Assembly (NCBI GenBank): GCA_947175265.1
Contig: CAMWMD010000026.1
Span: 1-42,176, forward strand
Direction: 5' to 3'
DNA: 42,176 nucleotides
Source of the DNA: an uncultured Porphyromonadaceae bacterium
GTDB taxonomy: Bacteria > Bacteroidota > Bacteroidia > Bacteroidales > Muribaculaceae
A program made the translations under genes and the position numbers. Below the pieces are notes generated by a model that was given only the letters and a program-made list of their open reading frames with translations, did not search any database and was not told where the DNA came from. Of the stretch, positions 18,109-25,699 are shown piece by piece. Position 1 is the first letter of the stretch, and each line of letters starts with the position of its first letter.

Positions 18109-18783
18109 ATGGAAATAATAACTCTTAAAGATGTGAGCAAGGTCTACAGGACAAAGGAAATAGAGACTCTTGCCCTTGAGAATGTGAATCTGGAAATAAA
18201 GGAGGGTGAGTTCGTAAGCATAATGGGCCCCTCCGGATGCGGAAAATCGACATTGCTTAACATCATAGGTCTGCTTGACTCCCCCACAACAGGGACGGTG
18301 TCGCTTCTTAACACAGATACCAACCGATTGGGGGATGCTAAACTCTCGGTATTCCGGAATTCCAATATAGGGTTTGTATTCCAGAGTTTCCATCTTATCC
18401 CCTCGCTCAATATCACGGACAACGTGGCGCTCCCCCTCACTTACCGTCATGGCATGAGTGCCTCAGAGAAGAAGAAGAGGGTGGAGGAGGTACTCACCCG
18501 TCTCGGGTTGAGCCACAGGATGCGCCATTACCCTTCGCAGTTGTCGGGCGGCCAATGCCAGAGAGTAGCCATAGCGAGAGCAATAGTGGGAGATCCCAAG
18601 ATTGTCCTTGCCGATGAGCCAACCGGCAACCTTGACTCGAAGATGGGACAGGAGGTGATGGATATCCTTCATCAACTCAACCGTGAAGACGGGAGAACCA
18701 TCGTCATGGTAACACACAATGAGCATCAGGCGCGCATGACCGACAGGATAATCCGCTTCTTTGACGGGCGACAAGTAGAATAA
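18109..18783 (+). CDS. ABC transporter ATPase, MacB/LolD type
   Basis: Nucleotide-binding subunit that powers the two FtsX-type permeases. Walker A GPSGCGKST is at residues 40-48, the Q-loop is in FVFQSFHLIP, signature LSGGQ at 145-149, and Walker B with the following D-loop in VLADEPTGNLDS (Asp169, catalytic Glu170). The H-loop His is in VMVTHNEHQARM. 224 residues, the usual size. MacB/LolD-type ATPases couple to permeases that work as mechanotransmitters rather than classic importers. It lies 75 bases after the adaptor and 14 before the first permease. Confidence 0.96.
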   Translation: MEIITLKDVSKVYRTKEIETLALENVNLEIKEGEFVSIMGPSGCGKSTLLNIIGLLDSPTTGTVSLLNTDTNRLGDAKLSVFRNSNIGFVFQSFHLIPSLNITDNVALPLTYRHGMSASEKKKRVEEVLTRLGLSHRMRHYPSQLSGGQCQRVAIARAIVGDPKIVLADEPTGNLDSKMGQEVMDILHQLNREDGRTIVMVTHNEHQARMTDRIIRFFDGRQVE

Positions 18784-18797
18784 TAAAAAAACTCATA

Positions 18798-20093
18798 ATG
18801 ATCATGAATTATTTCAAACAGATAATATACGAAATGAAGCATCAGAGGATGATGACGTGGGTGGCCGTCAGTGGCACTGCACTCTCGATATTCCTCGTGA
18901 TGGCGTTTTTCATAACAGACAATATCTCCTCGGTGGATGTCGCTCCGGAGACTTCCCGCTCCCGTATTCTTGTAGGCGAGGGTGTGCATGTCAAGGAGGG
19001 AGAATATGATAATTCCGGTATGTCGATAACAGTAAAACTCGCAGAGGATGCATACAAAGATCTCGACGGAATAGAGAAAATCTCGTTCGTGGGGGGCGAT
19101 AAGATGGCCGAGCAGTTGAGTGTGGCGGGGAAAGAACCTTTTGTTGCCGACGGCATGAGAGTGGATTCGGACTTCTGGAAAATCTTTGATTTTAAATTTA
19201 TCGACGGCAAACCGTTTACAGACGCCAAGGCAGCTGCAGCCGAGCGATATGTTGTGCTGACAAGATCATCAGCGCGCAGGCTTTTCAATGAGGAGAACGT
19301 GGTGGGAAGGGATATTGAAATCCGCATGATACCCTATCATGTGGTGGGTGTGGTGGAGGATGTGAGTCCGCTCCTCGACAAAACATACGCCCACTTCTAT
19401 GTCGCCCTGGATATAGACAAATACAGGAAGGTAGAGGGAGATGATGAAGTGTTCGGGAGTGTTAAGGTGCTTCTCCAGATGAAAGAAGGAGTTGACCCCG
19501 CCAGCATAAAAGAGCAGGTGAAAACAAGATACGGGAGAATGGCAGCCAAAATGAAACGAGAAGGTAAGGAACTGATCTATCATGAACAGCCTTATACCGT
19601 GGAAGAAATGAAAACCTTTTTCGGAAGCAACAACAGTCCGGACGTGAAAATACATCAGCGCACTCAATGGGTCATCTATGCCATACTCCTTCTCTTGCCG
19701 GCGATCAACCTCAGCAGCATGACGCGCAGCCGTCTGCGCCACAGAGTCTCGGAGATAGGAGTCAGGCGTGCTTTCGGAGCTAAGAAAAGGGATATCATCA
19801 GTCAGTTGCTCGGAGAGAATCTAATCATCACGTGTATCGGCGGAATAATAGGTTTTGTGCTGTGTCTGCTCTTCCTGTATCTTGCCTCTCATCTTTTCTT
19901 CGAGATGTCGGAAAAATTTGAAGATTCACTTGAGGTGCTCAACGTACGCCCCGATTTCTCTATGCTTTTCCGCTGGCAGAATTTCCTCATAGCATTCGTG
20001 GTATGCTTCGTTTTGAATATCGTCAGCGCCACGGTTCCGGCATGGCGCGCATCCATGAGGAATCCGGCGGAGGCTATATCGGGAGCACATTGA
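18798..20093 (+). CDS. FtsX/MacB-type ABC permease (first of two)
   Basis: 431 residues. One membrane segment near the N-terminus (about 20-40), a large periplasmic MacB_PCD-like domain (about 45-285), and three C-terminal segments (about 288-306, 345-370, 396-418) as in MacB/LolC/E permeases. The RVSEIGVRRAFGAKKRDIISQLLGEN block is the family's coupling region facing the ATPase. It has no fused ATPase, so it relies on the separate ATPase gene. A second ATG at 18804 is possible. It probably pairs with the next gene as a heterodimer exporting a peptide, lipid or drug from the periplasm through the TolC-like channel. Confidence 0.9.
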   Translation: MIMNYFKQIIYEMKHQRMMTWVAVSGTALSIFLVMAFFITDNISSVDVAPETSRSRILVGEGVHVKEGEYDNSGMSITVKLAEDAYKDLDGIEKISFVGGDKMAEQLSVAGKEPFVADGMRVDSDFWKIFDFKFIDGKPFTDAKAAAAERYVVLTRSSARRLFNEENVVGRDIEIRMIPYHVVGVVEDVSPLLDKTYAHFYVALDIDKYRKVEGDDEVFGSVKVLLQMKEGVDPASIKEQVKTRYGRMAAKMKREGKELIYHEQPYTVEEMKTFFGSNNSPDVKIHQRTQWVIYAILLLLPAINLSSMTRSRLRHRVSEIGVRRAFGAKKRDIISQLLGENLIITCIGGIIGFVLCLLFLYLASHLFFEMSEKFEDSLEVLNVRPDFSMLFRWQNFLIAFVVCFVLNIVSATVPAWRASMRNPAEAISGAH

Positions 20094-20125
20094 AAAGATT
20101 ACAATTTCATACGAAATAGAAAAAA

Positions 20126-21364
20126 ATGAAACGCAAACTGATCAAACAGATGTGCCATGAATGGCGCGACAATATATGGCTTATCCTATCACTTATGATC
20201 GTATTCACGGTGGTGTGGGGCGGACTGTGGTTCATATATAATGAATCCTACGGCCTGACGATTCCGACAGGCTACGATTGCACGGATGTCTATTCCCTTA
20301 ACGTCAGGATGATAGAGAAGGGGAGTCCCTATCATAAGAATGAAGAGGGTGAAGAGAAAGGGAAAAACATGATGGGTGATTTCATGGTGATTATAAGAAA
20401 TCTCAGGGCGCATCCCACTGTAGAGTCCGTGATGTATCATTGGAACGGACTCCCCTATAATTATAACTATATGGGGAATGGTCTGACAGTAGTTGACGAC
20501 ACCCTTCCCCGGTATTATGGCAATCTCCGTGAGGGGAGCCCCGAGATTGTTGACGTAATAAGGCTGAAGAGTCTTACGGGCGCCACCTCCTCCCAATTGA
20601 AGGAGATGCTTGAGCGGGGAGATATCCTCATATCGGATAATATGATGTATCAGGAAGCCGGAATCGATCCTGTTTCCTTGAAAGGGAAGAAAGTTTTCTT
20701 CAGCCATGATTCTACCAAGCAGTACCGGGTAGGGGATGTGATTCAGAATGTACGCCGCAATGATTATGAACCCGCTTCTTCGGGCACTATCATCCGCCTC
20801 ATGGATGAAACTTGGGGACAGGTGGCCGTTAGAGTGAAGCCGGGAATGGGGAGGAAGTTTGAGGAAGTATTCAAGGATAATAAGGAGTTGCGTATTAACG
20901 GCAACGTCTTCCTGACAGAACTTCAAAGCATGAGTGATGTCAGGGAGGCAAACCAGAGAAGCATAGAGATAAATCTCAGGCAACTGGTCGTGCTTGTGGC
21001 TTTTGTGCTGCTGACCATATTCCTCGGTCTTTTGGGAACATTCTGGTTCCGAGTCCAGCAACGTGTAGGAGAGATTGCGATACGCAAGATTTGCGGAGCG
21101 AACCGCATGAACATCCTGACAAGAATTATCACCGAGGGGTTGCTGCTGCTTGCGGTAGCCGTGGTGATCGCCACAGTGATATTGTGCATATTCGTAATTC
21201 CTGATTTTTTGGAGATGGCGGGACGCACTGATTTATGGGCTACGACTATGTGGATAGGTCTGGGGGCATGTATTCTTGTGGCGTTAGGAATCGTGGTCAG
21301 TCTTCTATATCCCGCGCTACGGGCCATGAAGATAGAACCGGCGGTAGCCGTAAAGACGGAATAA
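20126..21364 (+). CDS. FtsX/MacB-type ABC permease (second of two)
   Basis: 412 residues with the same plan: membrane segment at about 15-35, periplasmic domain to about 285, and three C-terminal segments. The coupling block is RVGEIAIRKICGANRMNILT. Its periplasmic domain differs strongly from that of the upstream permease, so the pair is probably an obligate heterodimer. It begins 32 bases after the previous stop and ends 13 bases before the outer-membrane factor gene. Confidence 0.9.
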   Translation: MKRKLIKQMCHEWRDNIWLILSLMIVFTVVWGGLWFIYNESYGLTIPTGYDCTDVYSLNVRMIEKGSPYHKNEEGEEKGKNMMGDFMVIIRNLRAHPTVESVMYHWNGLPYNYNYMGNGLTVVDDTLPRYYGNLREGSPEIVDVIRLKSLTGATSSQLKEMLERGDILISDNMMYQEAGIDPVSLKGKKVFFSHDSTKQYRVGDVIQNVRRNDYEPASSGTIIRLMDETWGQVAVRVKPGMGRKFEEVFKDNKELRINGNVFLTELQSMSDVREANQRSIEINLRQLVVLVAFVLLTIFLGLLGTFWFRVQQRVGEIAIRKICGANRMNILTRIITEGLLLLAVAVVIATVILCIFVIPDFLEMAGRTDLWATTMWIGLGACILVALGIVVSLLYPALRAMKIEPAVAVKTE

Positions 21365-21377
21365 ACGAAATGAATCC

Positions 21378-22856
21378 ATGCATAGGTATATTCTTTTTCT
21401 CATACTGATAATTTCTGCGGGGGGAGTGGGCGCACAAACCCCGCAGAGCCTCCTCCTCACTATGGAAGAGGCGATGGTTAAGGCACGGAGGGGGAGTGTG
21501 GATGCCGAAGTCGCGCTCAACAGGCTCCGCAGCGCATACTGGGGTTACCGTTCCTACCGGGCGGAACTTCTTCCGGAAGTGGATTTCACCGCCACGGTTC
21601 CTTCCTACCGGAAACAATATTCATCGTATATGAACGGAGAGGGTAACTACAGTTTCGTGCGCAACAACTACCTCCAGATGAACGGAGAAGTATCACTGAC
21701 ACAGAATATATGGCTTACCGGAGGCACGGTGGCATTGACCACTTCCCTCGATTTTTACCGCCAGCTCGGTGGGGGAAGTTACAACCGTTTCATGTCTATC
21801 CCTGTTGCCGTGACGCTCACACAGCCTGTCTTCGGAGTGAACCATATAAAGTGGGACAGACGTATAGAGCCTGTAAGATATGAGGAGGCGAAGGCAGAGT
21901 TTCTCAGTGCCACGGAGGATGTGGCCTCATCGGCACTCCGCCTGTATTTTACCTTGCTCATGGCGAGGGAAAACCATAGTATTGCCACACAGAACGTAAG
22001 CCAGGCGGAGAAACTTTACGAGGTGGCCAAAGAGAAAAGGGAAATGGGGAGAATAAGCCGCAACGATCTTCTTCAGATGGAGCTCAATCTTCTTGATGCG
22101 CAGACGTCATTGACCGACTGTGAGAGCAGCCTGAAGAGCGCGATGTTCCAACTCCGTACATTTCTCGGCTTCGACTCCGATGTGGAGATAGTTCCTGAGA
22201 TTCCTGTCTCCACGCCGGATGTCGGTATAAACTATTCTGACGCACTTGATAGAGCACTGGCAAACAACAGTTTTGCTAAGACAATGCTCCGTAAGAGGCT
22301 TGAGGCGGATTATGAGGTGGCGAAGGCTAAGGGTGCCCAAAGGGAGGTGAATCTTTTCGCCCAGATAGGATATACAGGCACCGACCGCGACTTTTCCGGG
22401 AGTTATTCCAATCTCAAGGATAATCAGGTGGTGGAGATAGGTGTCTCCATACCTTTGGTAGACTGGGGCAGAAGGAAAGGAAAGGTGAAGGTGGCGGAGA
22501 GCAACCGCCGTCTTGTGGAGAGCCAGGTCAGGCAGGAGAACCAGAATTTCAGCCAGAACCTGTTCATACTGGTGGAACGCTACGGCAATCAGCGGAGTCA
22601 ACTTGAGAGAGCGAGAAGGGCCGATGAGATAGCGGCGCAGCGTTATGCAACGAATGTGGAGACTTATCTCGTCGGAAAGATCTCCACTCTCGATCTCAAT
22701 GACTCGAGGGTAAAGAAAGATGAGGCGAGGAGGGAGTACGTCAACGAACTGTATCTCTTCTGGAACTACTATTACCAGATACGCTCGCTGACACTCTGGG
22801 ATTATGAGCATGATTGCGGAATCGAGGCCGATATCGAGGCTATCGTAAAGAATTGA
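21378..22856 (+). CDS. TolC-family outer-membrane factor of the ABC export operon
   Basis: 492 residues with a signal peptide (about 1-19, ending near GVGA). OEP-type repeats and long amphipathic helices follow, e.g. SVDAEVALNRLRSAYWGYRS and NVETYLVGKISTLDLNDSRV. The pattern differs from the RND-linked channel at 10822 and resembles the BepC-like channels that accompany Bacteroidetes FtsX exporters. It completes an adaptor-ATPase-permease-permease-channel machine spanning both membranes. Confidence 0.88.
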   Translation: MHRYILFLILIISAGGVGAQTPQSLLLTMEEAMVKARRGSVDAEVALNRLRSAYWGYRSYRAELLPEVDFTATVPSYRKQYSSYMNGEGNYSFVRNNYLQMNGEVSLTQNIWLTGGTVALTTSLDFYRQLGGGSYNRFMSIPVAVTLTQPVFGVNHIKWDRRIEPVRYEEAKAEFLSATEDVASSALRLYFTLLMARENHSIATQNVSQAEKLYEVAKEKREMGRISRNDLLQMELNLLDAQTSLTDCESSLKSAMFQLRTFLGFDSDVEIVPEIPVSTPDVGINYSDALDRALANNSFAKTMLRKRLEADYEVAKAKGAQREVNLFAQIGYTGTDRDFSGSYSNLKDNQVVEIGVSIPLVDWGRRKGKVKVAESNRRLVESQVRQENQNFSQNLFILVERYGNQRSQLERARRADEIAAQRYATNVETYLVGKISTLDLNDSRVKKDEARREYVNELYLFWNYYYQIRSLTLWDYEHDCGIEADIEAIVKN

Positions 22857-22863
22857 GAAATAA

Positions 22864-22894
22864 TTGCAGAAATGGGTGAGTTAATGTAAATTTG
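22864..22894 (+). promoter_or_regulatory. Internal housekeeping-type promoter for the response regulator and kinase
   Basis: TTG (22864-22866), 20-base spacer, TAAATTTG (22887-22894) match the Bacteroidetes vegetative consensus. The ATG of the regulator is at 22899, so the transcript would start at or next to the start codon, giving a leaderless or nearly leaderless mRNA. Confidence 0.65.
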
Positions 22895-22898
22895 CGGT

Positions 22899-24221
22899 AT
22901 GATTCTGATTATTGACGATGATAAGGCCGTGAGAAAGTCGCTGGGATTAATGCTCAAGCGTAATGGTCATGAGGTGGACTATGCCGAAAACCCTGACGAG
23001 GCTCTCATGAAAGTGAGGCAGAGGGATTACGGACTCTTGCTCATGGATATGAATTATTCAAGGGAGGTGAACGGCAGGGAGGGAATCGAATTGCTGCGTA
23101 AGGTGAAGATATTCCAACCTGACACTCCGGTAATACTCATAACAGCGTGGGGAAGCATCGAACTCGCCGTGGAGGGGATGAGGCATGGCGCCTATGATTT
23201 CATCACGAAGCCTTGGAACAACAATCTTCTCATGCAGAGGATTTCCACGGCTCTAAGCCTGAATGAGGCTGTCAAGGAGCCGGAGATATCAGGGTTCAAC
23301 AGGGCCGGGATAATCGGCGAGAGCCGGGAGATCACCGACTTGTTGGATACCGTGGAACGTATCGCTCCCACTGACGCTCCGGTATTGATATTGGGGGAGA
23401 ACGGGACAGGAAAGGAGATGGTGGCGAATGCCATCCACATCAACAGCCGGAGGCATGAGGCTCCTTTCGTCATGGTGAATCTGGGGGGAATCTCCCAATC
23501 TTTGTTCGAGAGCGAGATGTTCGGACATGCCAAGGGAGCGTTCACTGGTGCTGTGGGCGCGAGAAAGGGGCGTTTCGAACTCGCAGATAAGGGCACTATC
23601 TTTCTCGATGAGATAGGAGACCTTGACATGAGTTGCCAGGTAAAGATGCTACGAGTGCTCCAGCAGCATACGTTCGAGCCTTTGGGCGATACCCGCACAA
23701 GAAAGGTGGATATCAGGGTTGTGTCGGCCACAAATGCCGATCTCAGGGATATGGTGGCGCGGAAGACCTTCCGAGAAGATCTTTTCTACCGTATCAACCT
23801 CATCACGCTTCATCTGCCGGCGTTGAGGGACCGACGCGACGACATACCGCTTTTGGTGAGGCATTTCATCGAACTCGGCGCGAGGGAGAACGGCATCAGG
23901 GTGCCGGAAGTGTCGGCTGAAGGTATGGATTATCTCACCCGTCTTCCTTATCCGGGGAATATCAGGCAATTGAAGAATATGGTGGAGAGGGCTCTGCTGA
24001 CCGGGGGTAAGCGTCTCGGGAAGGGGGATTTTATGAGTGTTGCGGGGAATGCCGAGGAGGAAAAGGATATCCGGCCTGCAGGCACTATCGATGATATGGA
24101 AAGGGTGATGATTGAGAAGGCACTTGAGGAGGCCGGGGGTAATCATAGCCGCGCTTCAAGGATTCTCGGATTGACCCGGCAGGCTCTTTACCGGAGAATG
24201 GAGAAATATGGATTGAAATGA
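22899..24221 (+). CDS. NtrC-family sigma-54-dependent response regulator
   Basis: Three domains: receiver (1-120) with phospho-acceptor Asp50 in LLLMDMN, acidic Asp6-Asp8 and Lys104 in ITKPW; AAA+ domain (about 135-375) with Walker A GENGTGKE (166-173), the sigma-54-contacting GAFTGA loop (213-218) and Walker B IFLDEIGD (234-241); and a C-terminal Fis-type helix-turn-helix (NHSRASRILGLTRQALYRRM). All features for activating sigma-54 polymerase are intact. It likely binds the TGTCCG/CGGACA cluster at 16632-16668 and turns on the export operon including itself. Its stop overlaps the kinase ATG (ATGA). Confidence 0.95.
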   Translation: MILIIDDDKAVRKSLGLMLKRNGHEVDYAENPDEALMKVRQRDYGLLLMDMNYSREVNGREGIELLRKVKIFQPDTPVILITAWGSIELAVEGMRHGAYDFITKPWNNNLLMQRISTALSLNEAVKEPEISGFNRAGIIGESREITDLLDTVERIAPTDAPVLILGENGTGKEMVANAIHINSRRHEAPFVMVNLGGISQSLFESEMFGHAKGAFTGAVGARKGRFELADKGTIFLDEIGDLDMSCQVKMLRVLQQHTFEPLGDTRTRKVDIRVVSATNADLRDMVARKTFREDLFYRINLITLHLPALRDRRDDIPLLVRHFIELGARENGIRVPEVSAEGMDYLTRLPYPGNIRQLKNMVERALLTGGKRLGKGDFMSVAGNAEEEKDIRPAGTIDDMERVMIEKALEEAGGNHSRASRILGLTRQALYRRMEKYGLK

Positions 24222-25528
24222 GAAACTTATTTTTTATAGTCTGGGTAGCCCTTGTGGTGGTATCTATGGTGATGGCTTCCGTAGATGGCGCCGCTCTGAA
24301 GTGGGAGATAATATCCTGCCTTGGAGTGGCGTTGCTGCTGATGATTCTTTTCTACCGGATGACTGTGCTCCCGGGAAGGGTGGTGTCGCGCGGTTTCGAA
24401 CTTCTGGAGGCTCAGGATTTCAACAACCGCCTTGTTGAGGTAGGGGAGGGGACGGCCGACAGGACCGTGCGCCTTTTCAATACGATGATCGACCGTCTGC
24501 GCAACGAGCGTCTGCTCAATATGGAGCGTGAGAGTTTCCTTCAGTTTCTTATAGATGCCTCCCCTATGGGTGTTCTGATGCTTGATCTTGACGGAAGGGT
24601 CTCTATGGCTAACGGGGCGTTCCTTCAGTTGTGCGGAATACGGGAATATGAGGAATTGGACGGGAAAACCTTGGAGGAGTTGCCTCCCAATCTTAGCCGC
24701 TGGCTTTCGGGCATACCTTATCAGGAATCGGTTGTGTTCAGGCCGGGTGATTCCCGCTTGTTCAAGGGGAGTCATCTGAGTTTCGTGCAGAATGGTTTCA
24801 ACCGTCATTTCTTCCTTTTGGAGAATCTTACGGAGGAGATGATACGTGCGGAGAGGAAGGCGTATGAGAAGGTGATACGCATAATGTCGCATGAGGTCAA
24901 CAATACGATGGGAGGGGTGAGGACGGTTTTCGGGATGATGATTGACGACACAGAGGATGATAAAGAGTTGAGGGATGTGCTGGAGAGTTGCGACCGGCGT
25001 TGCGGTGAGGTGTGCGATTTCATAAACGCTTATGCGGATGTGGTGCGCCTTCCGTCGCCTCAACTTCAGCGTCTTGATTTGGGGGCTATGCTTTCTGAAA
25101 ACATACCCTTCCTCAATACTCTTGCTCCCGAGGATGTCAGGATCGGTCTTTCAACCGAGGGAGACCTGACTATGATGGGCGACCGCACACAACTTGAACA
25201 GGTGATAGTGAATATCGTTAAGAATGCTGTGGAGAGTTTCAGGGATTCTGAAAAGGATTATACAGTGGAGGGGAAATGGATAGAGATATCTGCACGGAGT
25301 GAGGATAGGTCTTTGATTCTGGATATCTCAAATAACGGAAAGCCAATTCCGGAGAGTGTGGCTTCGCAGTTGTTCTCCCCTTTTTTCACAACGAAACCGG
25401 AGGGGAAGGGATTGGGTCTGACTCTGACTGGGGAGATTCTGGGGAGTCATAATGCGAGGTGGTCGCTTCAGACGAGGGAGGATGGGATAACGGTGTTTTC
25501 GATTAGGTTTTTAGGCATTAGGCGTTAG
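24218..25528 (+). CDS. NtrY/NtrB-like sensor histidine kinase, partner of the sigma-54 regulator
   Basis: 436 residues. Two N-terminal membrane segments (about 3-20 and 28-46) with almost no periplasmic loop, so it probably senses inside the membrane or cytoplasm. A PAS-like domain (about 105-185, LIDASPMGVLMLDLDGRVSM) precedes the H-box at His225 (IMSHEVNNTMGG). The HATPase_c domain has the N-box VIVNIVKNAVES and glycine box KGLGLTLTGEIL. The usual DNG of the G1 box reads NNGKPI, seen in related Bacteroidales kinases. Translationally coupled to the regulator. The last six codons (LGIRR and stop) are made of the heptamer repeat that follows, so the native C-terminus may have been altered by repeat growth. 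Confidence 0.92.
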   Translation: MRNLFFIVWVALVVVSMVMASVDGAALKWEIISCLGVALLLMILFYRMTVLPGRVVSRGFELLEAQDFNNRLVEVGEGTADRTVRLFNTMIDRLRNERLLNMERESFLQFLIDASPMGVLMLDLDGRVSMANGAFLQLCGIREYEELDGKTLEELPPNLSRWLSGIPYQESVVFRPGDSRLFKGSHLSFVQNGFNRHFFLLENLTEEMIRAERKAYEKVIRIMSHEVNNTMGGVRTVFGMMIDDTEDDKELRDVLESCDRRCGEVCDFINAYADVVRLPSPQLQRLDLGAMLSENIPFLNTLAPEDVRIGLSTEGDLTMMGDRTQLEQVIVNIVKNAVESFRDSEKDYTVEGKWIEISARSEDRSLILDISNNGKPIPESVASQLFSPFFTTKPEGKGLGLTLTGEILGSHNARWSLQTREDGITVFSIRFLGIRR

Positions 25529-25601
25529 GCGTTAGGCGTTAGGCATTAGGCATTAGGCATTAGGGATTAGGCATTAGGCATTAGGGATTAGGCGGTGGGC
25601 G
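25511..25601 (+). repeat. Heptamer tandem array TTAGGCA/TTAGGCG/TTAGGGA
   Basis: Twelve contiguous 7-base units (6 TTAGGCA, 4 TTAGGCG, 2 TTAGGGA), then a degenerate GTGGGCG unit. It begins inside the kinase coding sequence and supplies its stop codon. The same TTAGGCA unit occurs after the secA terminator at 8813. Seven is not a multiple of three, so changes in copy number inside the gene would shift the frame only downstream of the stop. Confidence 0.9.
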
Positions 25602-25649
25602 GTGGGAGATTTCAGGTATTTTGGGTTAGGGTGTGATTATAGTGATATG

Positions 25650-25685
25650 AAAGAGAGTCAGGCCGGATGGTCTGACTCTCTTTTG
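25650..25685 (+). terminator. Bidirectional terminator between the kinase and the biotin-protein gene
   Basis: AAAGAGAGTCAG (25650-25661) pairs perfectly with CTGACTCTCTTT (25672-25683), 12 bp, loop of 10. T-runs on the plus strand (TTTT) and, more weakly, on the minus strand let it serve both convergent units. Confidence 0.85.
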
Positions 25686-25699
25686 TTGGATGGTTTGTA

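Noticed and set aside
20189..21061. 290-residue minus-strand open frame opposite the second permease
   Set aside because: Shadow of a conserved permease, no start signal or domain.
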